This document shows positions 26,583 through 35,828 of a stretch of 64,000 bases of DNA, piece after piece. The position numbers were made by a program, and so were the translations under genes. Positions within the stretch are counted from its first letter, which is position 1, and every line of letters begins with the position of its first letter. Location of the stretch: positions 1-64,000 of the forward strand of contig NZ_SWKK01000019.1 in the NCBI RefSeq assembly GCF_005144745.1. The letters run 5' to 3'. The notes below the pieces were generated by a model. The model did not search any database, was not told the DNA's origin, and was given only the letters and a program-made list of their open reading frames with translations. The stretch comes from Flavobacterium sp. ASW18X (GTDB lineage: Bacteria > Bacteroidota > Bacteroidia > Flavobacteriales > Flavobacteriaceae).

Positions 26583-26810
26583 ATGATTTCTTGCGATAAA
26601 GCTGCCGAAATTTGTAATAAAAGTCAGTATGATGAAGCTGGCTTTTGGGAAATTTTAAAATTAAAAATACATGTGTTCTATTGCAAACACTGCAAAACAC
26701 ATTCTAAAAAGAATACCCAACTTACAGCGCTGTGTAATAAGGCTAATTTGCACACAATGAGTGTAAGTGACAAAGAAGCACTTAAAAAGACCTTAGAAAA
26801 AGAATTATAA
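26583..26810 (+). CDS. Small Cys/His protein, putative anti-sigma factor
   Basis: A 75-residue soluble protein with an H-x3-C-x2-C motif (HVFYCKHC, about residues 29-36) after an early Cys4, like the zinc-binding anti-sigma N-terminal fold but without a membrane segment. It begins 5 bases after the sigma gene and is surely co-transcribed. The role as anti-sigma factor is inferred from the motif and position. Its stop overlaps the convergent UbiA-like gene end by 6 bases. Confidence 0.65.
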   Translation: MISCDKAAEICNKSQYDEAGFWEILKLKIHVFYCKHCKTHSKKNTQLTALCNKANLHTMSVSDKEALKKTLEKEL

Positions 26811-27632
26811 CGCACTTTTGTACAACATCGTAAATAAGGCCATTACTATCGGTATTGCCTCTACCCATAATGCTGCATAGTTATTTTTCTGCTGTATACG
26901 TGTAAAAAAAAGTGCAAGGAATAAAAGAAAAATCCAAAGTACATCTTGCCAGTACCCTATAGTTGATACTCGCCGTTCTATTAGCGCTAAAAGTACGTAA
27001 AACAACAGCAAACCGTAACCTATTTGCTTTGTTTTAGCAATCCCAAACCGTTGTGGTAAGGTCCTTAGCTCTAATGCATCGTATTTTAAGTCTCTAATTT
27101 CAAAAGGTATCAATAACACCAATACTAATACGAGTTGTTGTAAAAACAACCACAAAATGGTTAAATCAAATACTTTACATTCTGCCAATATAGGAATCCA
27201 AAGCGTAAATCCTGCCCAAACCAAAGCCACCAGAAAAATTTTTACCCCCCCTAAGCTTCGTAAATTTTTTGCCCTCGGCAAAAAAGGAATGGCATATAGG
27301 GCAGAGATGACCGCCAAGATACAAAGCGGCAGGTACAACTGCGTATCCACATAAACAAACAGAACGTAAAACGCTAAAAAACCAACTATAAAACTAAATA
27401 ACTGTATAGTTCTGTGGTGTGGAGTAGACACTAGAATATACTTTCTAGCTTCTACCCCGTATTTTATAAAATTATAACCAACAATCGTAGCACTCCATAA
27501 AAAGATTGCATACCAAAAATCAAAAGAAATGTTTAGCTTTTCTAGCGTTACATAGTACAAGGAAGAAACCGCCAAACCTACATGGATACTAGCATCCAAA
27601 TAAAATTGTAGTAAGCGCCTAAACGTTTTCAT
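26805..27632 (-). CDS. UbiA-like integral membrane protein
   Basis: A 275-residue protein with about eight hydrophobic helices. A segment 'PFEIRDLKYDALELRTLPQRFG' resembles the second Asp-rich motif of UbiA prenyltransferases (DxxxD...G..T.P...G). The first motif (NxxxDxxxD) is reduced to 'GYNFIKYGVEA' and lacks its Asp residues, so enzymatic activity is doubtful. A -7 box lies 5 bases before the ATG, suggesting a leaderless transcript. Substrate unknown. Confidence 0.65.
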   Translation of the reverse strand: MKTFRRLLQFYLDASIHVGLAVSSLYYVTLEKLNISFDFWYAIFLWSATIVGYNFIKYGVEARKYILVSTPHHRTIQLFSFIVGFLAFYVLFVYVDTQLYLPLCILAVISALYAIPFLPRAKNLRSLGGVKIFLVALVWAGFTLWIPILAECKVFDLTILWLFLQQLVLVLVLLIPFEIRDLKYDALELRTLPQRFGIAKTKQIGYGLLLFYVLLALIERRVSTIGYWQDVLWIFLLFLALFFTRIQQKNNYAALWVEAIPIVMALFTMLYKSAL

Positions 27633-27636
27633 TAAA

Positions 27637-27644
27637 CAAAAGTA
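27637..27644 (-). promoter_or_regulatory. -7 promoter box TACTTTTG adjacent to the UbiA-like start
   Basis: An exact TAnnTTTG match whose end is only 4 bases from the ATG, so transcription would begin at or next to the start codon. No -33 TTG is seen. Confidence 0.4.
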
Positions 27645-27703
27645 GCCAAAGCTTTTAGAAGGTTAATTCTTGGTTAACAACTTTAGATTTGCCCTGTCGC
27701 CAA

Positions 27704-27738
27704 TTTGCCAATTATAAGTGAATTAATCAGTAATTTTG
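27704..27738 (+). promoter_or_regulatory. gcvP promoter: TTTG - 23 nt - TAATTTTG
   Basis: The -33 TTTG (27704-27707), a 23-base spacer and an exact -7 box (27731-27738) lie 22 bases before the ATG at 27761. No glycine riboswitch is recognisable in the short leader. Confidence 0.55.
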
Positions 27739-27760
27739 ATCACTTTATTTTTTGGGTACT

Positions 27761-30601
27761 ATGAATACAGAACTATTTGCAGCCCGCCACATTGGGGTTA
27801 GGGAACAAGACTTGAAGAAAATGCTTCAAGTAATTGGGGTACAAGATTTAGAAGAATTAATGTACCAAACCATTCCAGATGATATCCGCCTTAAAAAGGA
27901 ATTGGATTTACCTACTGCCCTTAGCGAGCATCAGTTTTTGGAACACATTCAGAAACTATCAGAAAAAAACAAAGTATTAAAGACTTATATTGGGCTTGGT
28001 TACCACAATACCCTAACGCCTTCCGTGATTAAAAGAAATATTTTAGAGAATCCAGGATGGTATACCGCCTACACACCGTATCAGGCAGAAATTGCTCAAG
28101 GTAGATTAGAGGCTCTTCTTAATTTCCAGACTATGGTGTGCGATTTAACCGGAATGGAAATTGCCAATGCTTCTCTCTTAGACGAAAGTACGGCCGCGGC
28201 AGAAGCAATGACTATGCTTTTCGATTTGAGAAGCAGACAACAAAAGAAAGAAGGCATACTCAAATTTTTTGTGTCAGAAGAAATACTACCACAAACCCTA
28301 AGTTTACTGCAAACCCGTGCCATTCCTCTAGAAATAGAACTTGTAGTTGGCAACCACCAAACGTTCGATTTTAGCACAGAATTCTTTGGCGCTTTACTAC
28401 AATATCCGGGCAAAAACGGAATGATTTATGACTATGCAGATTTTGCCAATAAAGCTAAAGAACAAGGTATTAAAATAGCGATTGCTGCAGATATTTTAAG
28501 CCTAGTATTACTTAAAGCTCCTGGAGAGTGGGGTGTAGATGTAGTAATAGGCACCACCCAACGTTTTGGTATTCCTTTAGGTTATGGAGGTCCGCACGCT
28601 GCATTTTTTGCTACCAAAGATGCCTATAAAAGAAATATTCCTGGGCGTATTATTGGTAAAACCAAAGATACAGATGGCAACCCCGCTCTGCGTATGGCAT
28701 TGCAAACCAGAGAACAACATATAAAAAGAGACAAAGCAACTTCTAACATCTGTACAGCTCAGGTCCTTTTAGCTGTAATGGCTGGCATGTATGCGGTTTA
28801 TCATGGCCCGGAAGGGTTAAAATATATTGCAGAAGGTGTACATAGAAAAACTAAAAAATTAGCAACAGCTCTTACAGAAAAAGGATTTGGTTTAGCTAAC
28901 GCAAATTTCTTTGATACCATCACCGTTACTGTTAAAGATACTGAGGCATTAAAAAATAAAGCTTTAGAACAGGGAATTAACCTAAATTATTGGGATGCTA
29001 CCACAGTAAGTATTGCCTTAAATGAAGCCACTTCTGAAACGGATGTTGAAGAGCTTATTGCACTGTTTAATGACAATTTAGCAAATACGCAAAAGTCCGC
29101 TGTAATCGGTATTCCAGAAAATCTAGAAAGAGATACCCCCTATTTAGAAAACGAAGTTTTTAACAGCTACCATTCAGAAACCGATTTAATGCGTTACATT
29201 AAAAAATTGGAACGTAAAGATTTGGCGCTAAACCATTCCATGATTTCTTTGGGTAGTTGTACCATGAAATTAAACGCCGCTTCTGAAATGTTGCCGTTAA
29301 GTTGGACTAATTGGGGTAATATACACCCTTTTGTACCATTAGACCAAGCTGCTGGCTACCAAGAAATGCTGAAGAACTTAGAAGACTATCTTACAGAAAT
29401 TACTGGTTTCGCGGCAACCTCGCTACAACCAAACTCAGGAGCTCAAGGAGAATTTGCTGGTTTAATGACCATACGTGCATACCATGAAGCTAATGGAGAG
29501 GGACATAGAAATATTTGTATAATACCAGCATCTGCGCACGGTACTAATCCTGCCTCTGCAGTAATGGCTGGGATGAAGGTAGTGGTTACCAAAACAGACG
29601 AACGCGGTAATATAGATGTGGCAGATTTAGAAGAAAAAGTAAAATTACACTCAGAAAACCTGTCTTCTTTAATGGTAACCTATCCGTCTACGCACGGTGT
29701 TTTTGAGTCGTCTATTAAATACATAACCAACCTAATACATGAACATGGTGGTCAGGTTTATATGGATGGTGCAAATATGAATGCGCAAGTAGGCTTAACC
29801 AATCCTGCAACTATTGGGGCAGATGTTTGCCATTTAAACTTGCATAAAACCTTTGCCATTCCACACGGAGGCGGTGGCCCTGGTGTAGGTCCTATTTGTG
29901 TAGCAGAACAATTAAAACCATTTTTACCCACAAATCCTGTGATAGCTACTGGCGGTGAAAATGCCATAACTGCTATTTCTGCAGCTCCCTGGGGTAGTGC
30001 ACTGGTATGTTTAATTTCTTACGGCTACATACGTATGTTAGGAACTAAAGGTGTAACTAATGCTACCAAGTACGCTATCTTAAACGCCAATTATATTAAA
30101 GAAAAACTAACGGGTAGTTATGAGGTATTGTACACAGGAGAAAGAGGAAGAGCTGCTCATGAAATGATTATTGATTGTAGACCTTTTAAAGCGAATGGTA
30201 TTGAAGTCACAGATATCGCAAAGCGATTGATGGATTACGGTTTTCATGCTCCAACGGTTTCTTTTCCTGTAGCAGGCACCATGATGATAGAACCTACTGA
30301 AAGCGAAGGTATAGCAGAACTAGACCGTTTTTGCGAGGCTATGCTTTCTATAAGAGCAGAGATTGAAGCTGCAGATGTAGATGAACCTAATAATGTCCTG
30401 AAAAATTCGCCACATACAATGGCTATGGTTACGGCAGATGTTTGGGAGTTTCCTTATAGCAGGCAACAAGCCGCATATCCTTTAGAATTTGTGGCTGATA
30501 ATAAATTTTGGCCATCGGTTAGAAGAACGGATGAAGCTTTTGGAGATCGTAATTTAATTTGTACTTGTGCGCCTATAGAAGCGTATGCAGAAGCTCAATA
30601 A
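27761..30601 (+). CDS. gcvP: Glycine dehydrogenase (aminomethyl-transferring), P protein
   Basis: A 946-residue fused-type P protein of the glycine cleavage system, a PLP enzyme that decarboxylates glycine and passes the aminomethyl group to lipoyl-GcvH. The N-terminal half starts FAARHIGVREQDLKKML; the C-terminal half carries the PLP lysine K696 in HLNLHKTFAIPHGGGGPG. The length is that of the single-chain form. The start is the ATG at 27761, with a promoter just upstream and a strong terminator after the gene. No gcvT or gcvH is nearby, as is usual in this group. Confidence 0.97.
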   Translation: MNTELFAARHIGVREQDLKKMLQVIGVQDLEELMYQTIPDDIRLKKELDLPTALSEHQFLEHIQKLSEKNKVLKTYIGLGYHNTLTPSVIKRNILENPGWYTAYTPYQAEIAQGRLEALLNFQTMVCDLTGMEIANASLLDESTAAAEAMTMLFDLRSRQQKKEGILKFFVSEEILPQTLSLLQTRAIPLEIELVVGNHQTFDFSTEFFGALLQYPGKNGMIYDYADFANKAKEQGIKIAIAADILSLVLLKAPGEWGVDVVIGTTQRFGIPLGYGGPHAAFFATKDAYKRNIPGRIIGKTKDTDGNPALRMALQTREQHIKRDKATSNICTAQVLLAVMAGMYAVYHGPEGLKYIAEGVHRKTKKLATALTEKGFGLANANFFDTITVTVKDTEALKNKALEQGINLNYWDATTVSIALNEATSETDVEELIALFNDNLANTQKSAVIGIPENLERDTPYLENEVFNSYHSETDLMRYIKKLERKDLALNHSMISLGSCTMKLNAASEMLPLSWTNWGNIHPFVPLDQAAGYQEMLKNLEDYLTEITGFAATSLQPNSGAQGEFAGLMTIRAYHEANGEGHRNICIIPASAHGTNPASAVMAGMKVVVTKTDERGNIDVADLEEKVKLHSENLSSLMVTYPSTHGVFESSIKYITNLIHEHGGQVYMDGANMNAQVGLTNPATIGADVCHLNLHKTFAIPHGGGGPGVGPICVAEQLKPFLPTNPVIATGGENAITAISAAPWGSALVCLISYGYIRMLGTKGVTNATKYAILNANYIKEKLTGSYEVLYTGERGRAAHEMIIDCRPFKANGIEVTDIAKRLMDYGFHAPTVSFPVAGTMMIEPTESEGIAELDRFCEAMLSIRAEIEAADVDEPNNVLKNSPHTMAMVTADVWEFPYSRQQAAYPLEFVADNKFWPSVRRTDEAFGDRNLICTCAPIEAYAEAQ

Positions 30602-30641
30602 GCCCTTATAAAACTGGGAGTTACCTAAAACTATAGTTTAT

Positions 30642-30680
30642 AAAACACCACTTTCTTTTTTAATGAATAGTGGTGTTTTT
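30642..30680 (+). terminator. Terminator of gcvP
   Basis: An 11-bp stem AAAACACCACT / AGTGGTGTTTT with a 16-nt loop, followed by T-rich sequence. Confidence 0.75.
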
Positions 30681-30764
30681 ATTTTTTGGGCATAATACAT
30701 TTTATTATGCATGCATAGTATTTAATGGTAGTTTTCGGTATCTTTCCCTGTAAGACTAAACTGA

Positions 30765-31823
30765 ATGAATATTACTATTACCGGAACGGGTAGTTACATT
30801 CCCGAAACTGCTGTACCAAACTCAGATTTTTTATCTCATGCATTTGTAGATGCTAATGGAATGGCGATTGCTGCTCCAAATACTGAGATTATTTCAAAAT
30901 TTGAAGCCATCACGGGCATTAAAGAACGTAGGTACGCCAACGTAGAACAAAAGGCTTCAGACTTGGGATATTTAGCAGCAGAGAACGCCATAGCAGATGC
31001 CAATATAAACAAGGAGTCCATTGATTATATTATTTACGCGCATAACTTTGGCGACCTTGCTCCGGGTAAACCTCAAGGAGATGTACTACCGAGTTTAGCC
31101 AGTAGAGTAAAGCATCTATTGCAAATCGAAAATCCTAACTGCGTAGCATTCGATTTAATATTTGGCTGCCCAGGATGGCTAGAGGCAATGATACAAGCCA
31201 AAGCACTCATAGCTAGCGGCATGGCAAAAACTTGCTTGCTTATTGGTGGGGAAACTTTGTCTCGTGTAGTGGATTTATATGATAGAGATAGTATGATTTT
31301 TGCTGATGGAGCAGGCGCCACAATTCTGCAAAAAGATGGTGGCAATGGCAGTATTCTAGCTCATGCAACACAGACCTACGCTAATGATGAAGCATACTTT
31401 TTATACTTTGATTCTAGTTATGAGAGTTCTGCAAAAAACGAACAGCAGTATATAAAAATGCATGGCAGAAAAGTATATGAATTTGCTTGTATTAAAGTAC
31501 CCAAAGCCATGAAAGCCTGTTTAGACAAAAGTGATGTAGCCATAGATGAGGTCAAAAAAATTTTTATACATCAGGCAAATGAAAAGATGGATGAGGCCAT
31601 CATTAAGCGTTTTTACAAGCAATACAACATGCCGGTACCAGATGGCATTATGCCCATGAATATTCAGCAACTAGGGAATAGCTCTGTTGCTACTATACCT
31701 ACGCTGTTAGATATGGTACGTAAAGGGCAGTTAGAAAACCATGCTTTACAAGAAGGTGATGTTATTCTGTTTGCAAGTGTTGGGGCAGGGATGAACATCA
31801 ATGCTATGCTTTACAAAGTTTAG
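30765..31823 (+). CDS. 3-oxoacyl-ACP synthase III-like protein
   Basis: A 352-residue thiolase-fold enzyme of the FabH family. The Cys-His-Asn triad is visible: C135 (FGCPGW), H269 (FIHQAN) and N305 (QLGNSSVATIP). It is longer than housekeeping FabH and the N-terminal insertion (about residues 25-45) is distinct, so it is probably not the essential FabH. It is followed by a methyltransferase and a glycosyltransferase gene on the same strand and could make a specialised acyl chain for a surface lipid. That role is inference. Confidence 0.85.
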   Translation: MNITITGTGSYIPETAVPNSDFLSHAFVDANGMAIAAPNTEIISKFEAITGIKERRYANVEQKASDLGYLAAENAIADANINKESIDYIIYAHNFGDLAPGKPQGDVLPSLASRVKHLLQIENPNCVAFDLIFGCPGWLEAMIQAKALIASGMAKTCLLIGGETLSRVVDLYDRDSMIFADGAGATILQKDGGNGSILAHATQTYANDEAYFLYFDSSYESSAKNEQQYIKMHGRKVYEFACIKVPKAMKACLDKSDVAIDEVKKIFIHQANEKMDEAIIKRFYKQYNMPVPDGIMPMNIQQLGNSSVATIPTLLDMVRKGQLENHALQEGDVILFASVGAGMNINAMLYKV

Positions 31824-31878
31824 CGTTTTTTAGCGCACAAATTTGGAATATGTTTACGGAAATTTGAATCTTTACCTT

Positions 31879-32403
31879 ATGTACGAAGGCAAATTTCCGC
31901 ATAAACGCTATAAACATACTTTAGCATTCTTGCAAAAACACATTTCTACGGACCAGAATCTGTTGGATTTAGGGGTAGAAAATCCCTTTACTAACGTAAT
32001 GACGGAGGCAGGTTACGCAGTAGAAAACACCAAAGGAGAAGACCTAGACGAAGATTTTTCTAGTGTTGAAAGTAGTGATGCTCCAGTAGTTACAGCTTTT
32101 GAAATTTTTGAACATTTAATTGCCCCTTATAACGTTTTAAAAGCCATTAAAGCAGATAAGTTGGTAGCGAGCATACCCATGCGCTTATGGTTTGCCCCTG
32201 CATACCGCAGTAAAACTGACCCTTGGGACAGACACTATCACGAGTTTGAAGATTGGCAGTTTAATTGGTTGTTAGAAAAAGCAGGATGGGAGATTAAAGA
32301 TAGTGCCAAGTGGACTAACCCAACCAAAAAGATTGGTGTACGCCCTTTACTTAGGTATTTTACCAACCGCTATTATATTGTCTACGCAGAGCGAAAAAAA
32401 TAG
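31879..32403 (+). CDS. SAM-dependent methyltransferase-like protein
   Basis: A 174-residue protein with a reduced class I methyltransferase pattern. 'LLDLGVENPFT' takes the place of the glycine-rich SAM loop and 'APVVTAFEIFEHLIAPYNVL' gives the later 'E..EH' element. The missing GxGxG suggests weak or altered SAM binding. I chose the ATG at 31879, since the earlier in-frame codon at 31843 is a TTG within the spacer. It lies 2 bases before a glycosyltransferase gene and probably acts with it. Confidence 0.7.
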   Translation: MYEGKFPHKRYKHTLAFLQKHISTDQNLLDLGVENPFTNVMTEAGYAVENTKGEDLDEDFSSVESSDAPVVTAFEIFEHLIAPYNVLKAIKADKLVASIPMRLWFAPAYRSKTDPWDRHYHEFEDWQFNWLLEKAGWEIKDSAKWTNPTKKIGVRPLLRYFTNRYYIVYAERKK

Positions 32404-32405
32404 AC

Positions 32406-33257
32406 ATGCAAATAAGCATCATCATCCCTGCTCATAATGAAGCTAAATATTTAAACGCTTGTTTAGCTTCCTTTGTGGCACAAACACAGCCTCCAGACGA
32501 GCTCATTGTAGTGGACGATAATTCCACCGACGAGACGTACCAAATTGCAGCTTCTTTTGCTACCAGACACCCTTGGATTACCGTAGTGCAACGTAAGAGT
32601 GAAGATGTACACATTCCCGGAAAAAAAGTGGTAGACACTTTTAACTTTGGCTTGCAAAAAACCAAAATTGCGTACGACTTAATTGGTAAGTTTGATGCTG
32701 ATATCATTCTGCCTCCCAATTACTTTGAAGTCATGCGCAACCGATTTAAAGCCAACTGGCTATTGGGCATGTGCTCGGGAGTTTTGCATGTAGAAAAAAA
32801 TGGTGTTTGGCAGTTTGAGGGTATCGCTAATAAAAACCATGTGCGTGGCCCTATTAAATTGTATTACCGCCAGCTTTTTGAACTCATGGGAGGGCTAAAA
32901 CCTGGTGTTGGCTGGGATACCGTAGACACGCTGTTATGTATGTTTCACGATTTTCAAATAGAAACAGATGAAAACCTCATCGTAAAACATTTAAGACCTA
33001 CTGGACATGGGTACTCTGTTAAAAGCTATCAACAAAAAGGAAAAGCACTCTATCAAATGCGATACGACATCGCGCTAGCAAAAATTGCGTTGTTAAAAAT
33101 GGCGCTACAAGCAAAATCTCCCCTACTCTATTTACAAGGAATTGTAGGCTACTTAAAAGCATTTTTTACGGGCACAAAACCTTTTGTTACCAAAGCCGAA
33201 GGCAAATACATTAGAAAGCACCGCTGGAAAGGTGTTATTTCTAAATTAAGGATATAA
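32406..33257 (+). CDS. Family 2 glycosyltransferase
   Basis: A 283-residue GT-A fold enzyme. The N-terminus has 'ISIIIPAHNEAKYLNACL' and 'ELIVVDDNSTDET'; the metal/nucleotide motif is 'GKFDADIILP' (about residues 95-104). 'GGLKPGVGWDTVDTL' gives the acceptor-side acid. There is one possible C-terminal hydrophobic patch but no clear transmembrane helix. Sugar and acceptor are unknown. The gene is the last of the run beginning with the KASIII-like gene and ends at a strong hairpin. Confidence 0.88.
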   Translation: MQISIIIPAHNEAKYLNACLASFVAQTQPPDELIVVDDNSTDETYQIAASFATRHPWITVVQRKSEDVHIPGKKVVDTFNFGLQKTKIAYDLIGKFDADIILPPNYFEVMRNRFKANWLLGMCSGVLHVEKNGVWQFEGIANKNHVRGPIKLYYRQLFELMGGLKPGVGWDTVDTLLCMFHDFQIETDENLIVKHLRPTGHGYSVKSYQQKGKALYQMRYDIALAKIALLKMALQAKSPLLYLQGIVGYLKAFFTGTKPFVTKAEGKYIRKHRWKGVISKLRI

Positions 33258-33259
33258 AA

Positions 33260-33281
33260 AAAGTCGCTCTAAAGCGACTTT
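33260..33281. terminator. Bidirectional terminator
   Basis: A 9-bp stem AAAGTCGCT / AGCGACTTT with a 4-nt loop between convergent genes; preceding A's give a T-run on the reverse strand. Confidence 0.75.
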
Positions 33282-33303
33282 CTACTTATTCTATCAATAC
33301 ACC

Positions 33304-34977
33304 TTATTCTAACACTTCTTCTATCGGCGTTCCAGTAGCTCCGTTAGGAAAAGAAATGCCTAATAAAACCGATAAGGTAGGGGCTATATCTGGTATCTCT
33401 GTACGGTTAGCCGTTTCCCCTTTTTTAAATCCTACACCATAAAACAATAGCGGTGCATGAGTATCATAAATAAAAGGAGAACCATGCGTGGACCCTGTCT
33501 TAGAATAACTAATGTGCGCAGGTTTAGGCACATAAATTACATCCCCAGAACGTTTTTGGTGCCATCCATTTTGCAAAATGTAAGGTATGCCTTTGGTATA
33601 ATTTTGTTGCCACATTTGGTTGCCTGTGTATACTTTATCTATATCACTGTAACCCAAAATCTCATACGCAATTTCTTCTTGAACGTCTGCCAATGCTATA
33701 TCTAAATTATTAACCACTTTATGGTCTAAAAAGATTTGCTCATTGCTAATATTCTTTACAATATCTGTGGTTCCGTAACGGTATTTTAAAAACTCTTGAA
33801 ATTGGGTTTTAATAGCGTCCATTTCTAGATATCCGGCTGGCACTTTTTGGTCTTCTAAATAAGCCGGTACAGGTATGGCGGCATGGTCTGCAGTTAGGAA
33901 TAAAGTATAATTACCTGCACCAACTTTAGCATCCAAACCATTTAATAATCGTTCTAAATCCTTATCTAATCTTAAATATGTATCTTGTATCTCTTTGGAA
34001 TCTACCCCAAATTTATGACCTACATAATCTGTACTCGAATAGCTCACCGCTAAAAAATCAGTGTCGTTATCCGCACCTAAAGCTTCGCCTTCTAAAGCTG
34101 CTAAGGCAAAATCTGTAGTAATACTATTGCCGTATGGCGTACTACTCAAAATACTAAATTGCCCATTTTCTTCCCAAAGTACTGGCAAATCATATGGGAA
34201 GGTTGTAGTATCTTTACCTCTAAACTTACCCTCGTAATTATTGGCATCTACAACACTTTCTTTATAAGTTGTGATTGGCTTAAGAGTTTCCCATGGTTTT
34301 TTATAGTCCTCAACAATAGAAGATGTATTAAAATCTTGTACCCATTTGGGCAATTGATTCATATAATAAGAACTGGTAATAAAGTTACCCGTAGTACCAC
34401 CTTCAAACCAATAGGCTGCATTTGCCGTGTGGCCACCAGGCAAGACAGCCCCTCTATCTTTAATAGCTACTGCAATGGTCTTACCTCTCATTTGCGTAAA
34501 CAATCTTAACTCATCTGTAATGGTTGTTGTCAACATTCTGTGTGGAGACATTTGTCCTTTAGCAGATGTTGTACCTACAGAGGTGTAACTGTCATCCGCA
34601 GCGCAGTAAACAGATTTATCTGTTTCTTTATCGTACCAATTATTGCCAATTACACCATGTACAGCCGGTGTTGTACCAGTGTAGACCGATGTATGTCCAG
34701 GCCCAGTACTTGTGGGAGCGTAATTAAAGTGATGGTTTTTACAATTAAAACCATTATTTACTAATCTTTTAAAACCGCCTTCTCCATAGTGGCTCCAAAA
34801 ACGAGTAAGATAATCGTAACGCATTTGGTCTACAATAATACCAACTACAAGTTTTGGTTTTTGAGTTTGGTGAATTTCTGGTGTCTCCTTAGCATTCTTC
34901 TTCCTCCTTTGTGCTGATGTGGTCCAAGTTATTGCACACAGTAATAGTAGTGCAATACACAATCTGTATTTATTCAT
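33304..34977 (-). CDS. PafA-type alkaline phosphatase
   Basis: A 557-residue exported phosphatase. A signal peptide ends near residue 22 (TTSAQ). The PafA signature is seen: nucleophile Thr91 in STGPGHTS, N112 (GNNWYD) and the paired K173 and R175 (IKDRG), which are typical of phosphate monoesterase specificity. Metal ligands include VDQMRYD (D50) and the late 'HG..FIYDTHAPLLFYG'. It releases phosphate from organic monoesters in the periplasm or outside. Reverse-strand promoter box TAGTTTTG lies about 20 bases upstream. No Pho-type operator is recognised. Confidence 0.88.
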   Translation of the reverse strand: MNKYRLCIALLLLCAITWTTSAQRRKKNAKETPEIHQTQKPKLVVGIIVDQMRYDYLTRFWSHYGEGGFKRLVNNGFNCKNHHFNYAPTSTGPGHTSVYTGTTPAVHGVIGNNWYDKETDKSVYCAADDSYTSVGTTSAKGQMSPHRMLTTTITDELRLFTQMRGKTIAVAIKDRGAVLPGGHTANAAYWFEGGTTGNFITSSYYMNQLPKWVQDFNTSSIVEDYKKPWETLKPITTYKESVVDANNYEGKFRGKDTTTFPYDLPVLWEENGQFSILSSTPYGNSITTDFALAALEGEALGADNDTDFLAVSYSSTDYVGHKFGVDSKEIQDTYLRLDKDLERLLNGLDAKVGAGNYTLFLTADHAAIPVPAYLEDQKVPAGYLEMDAIKTQFQEFLKYRYGTTDIVKNISNEQIFLDHKVVNNLDIALADVQEEIAYEILGYSDIDKVYTGNQMWQQNYTKGIPYILQNGWHQKRSGDVIYVPKPAHISYSKTGSTHGSPFIYDTHAPLLFYGVGFKKGETANRTEIPDIAPTLSVLLGISFPNGATGTPIEEVLE

Positions 34978-34996
34978 AATTATAAATTATCCCATG

Positions 34997-35004
34997 CAAA
35001 ACTA
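34997..35004 (-). promoter_or_regulatory. -7 promoter box TAGTTTTG for the PafA-type phosphatase
   Basis: An exact TAnnTTTG match on the reverse strand, 19 bases before the start codon. No -33 TTG at normal spacing. Confidence 0.5.
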
Positions 35005-35090
35005 TTCAATAAACCGTGTTAATGGATTAAAACAAGGTTAAAAGCGCAGCATTATTCTTATTTTTACCAAAGGATATAGACATTCGCTGC

Positions 35091-35828
35091 ATGAATTACC
35101 TTGCTTCTATTGGAAAATACTTTATTATGGTTTGGGAGGTTTTTAAAAAACCTACTAAGTGGTCCATCATGAAGACTTTGATACTCAAAGAAATAGATGA
35201 ACTTATATATGGTTCTCTGGGGATTATAATATTTATAGCCTTCTTTATTGGCGGGGTGGTAACCATACAAACCGCTTTAAACCTTACTAACCCATTAATC
35301 CCAAAAAGTCTTATTGGTTTTGCCACACGGCAATCTGTTATTTTGGAGTTTGCACCAACATTTACCTCTATTATCATGGTAGGAAAGGTGGGTTCTTACA
35401 TTACCTCTAGTATCGGTACCATGCGGGTTACAGAGCAGATAGATGCCCTAGAAGTTATGGGTGTAAACTCTTTAAACTACTTGGTTTTCCCAAAAATTAT
35501 TGCCATGCTTTTTTATCCATTTGCAGTAGCTATTGCCATGTACACCGGAGTATTAGGAGGTTGGGTAGCAGCTGTATTTGGAGATTATGCCCCTAGTGGA
35601 GATTACATTATGGGCTTACAGTTAGATTTTATTCCTTTCCATGTGTATTATGCCTTTATAAAAACATTACTATTCTCTTTTGTCATAGCAACAATGCCCT
35701 CTTATTTTGGGTATTATATGCAAGGGGGAGCGCTAGAAGTTGGTAAAGCAAGTACCACAGCATTTGTCTGGACCTCTGTGGTACTAATTATTTTAAATTA
35801 TGTTTTAACCCAATTAATGCTTGGCTAA
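35091..35828 (+). CDS. mlaE: MlaE-family ABC transporter permease
   Basis: A 245-residue inner-membrane permease of the MlaE/YrbE family, with about five hydrophobic segments, the conserved 'R.SVILEFAPTFTSIIMVGKVG' segment, 'TMRVTEQIDALEVMGV' and 'GGALEVGKASTTAFVW'. In Proteobacteria MlaE moves phospholipids between membranes with MlaF and MlaD. The ATPase gene follows with a 1-base overlap. No MlaD-like (MCE) gene is next to it in this window. Confidence 0.9.
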   Translation: MNYLASIGKYFIMVWEVFKKPTKWSIMKTLILKEIDELIYGSLGIIIFIAFFIGGVVTIQTALNLTNPLIPKSLIGFATRQSVILEFAPTFTSIIMVGKVGSYITSSIGTMRVTEQIDALEVMGVNSLNYLVFPKIIAMLFYPFAVAIAMYTGVLGGWVAAVFGDYAPSGDYIMGLQLDFIPFHVYYAFIKTLLFSFVIATMPSYFGYYMQGGALEVGKASTTAFVWTSVVLIILNYVLTQLMLG

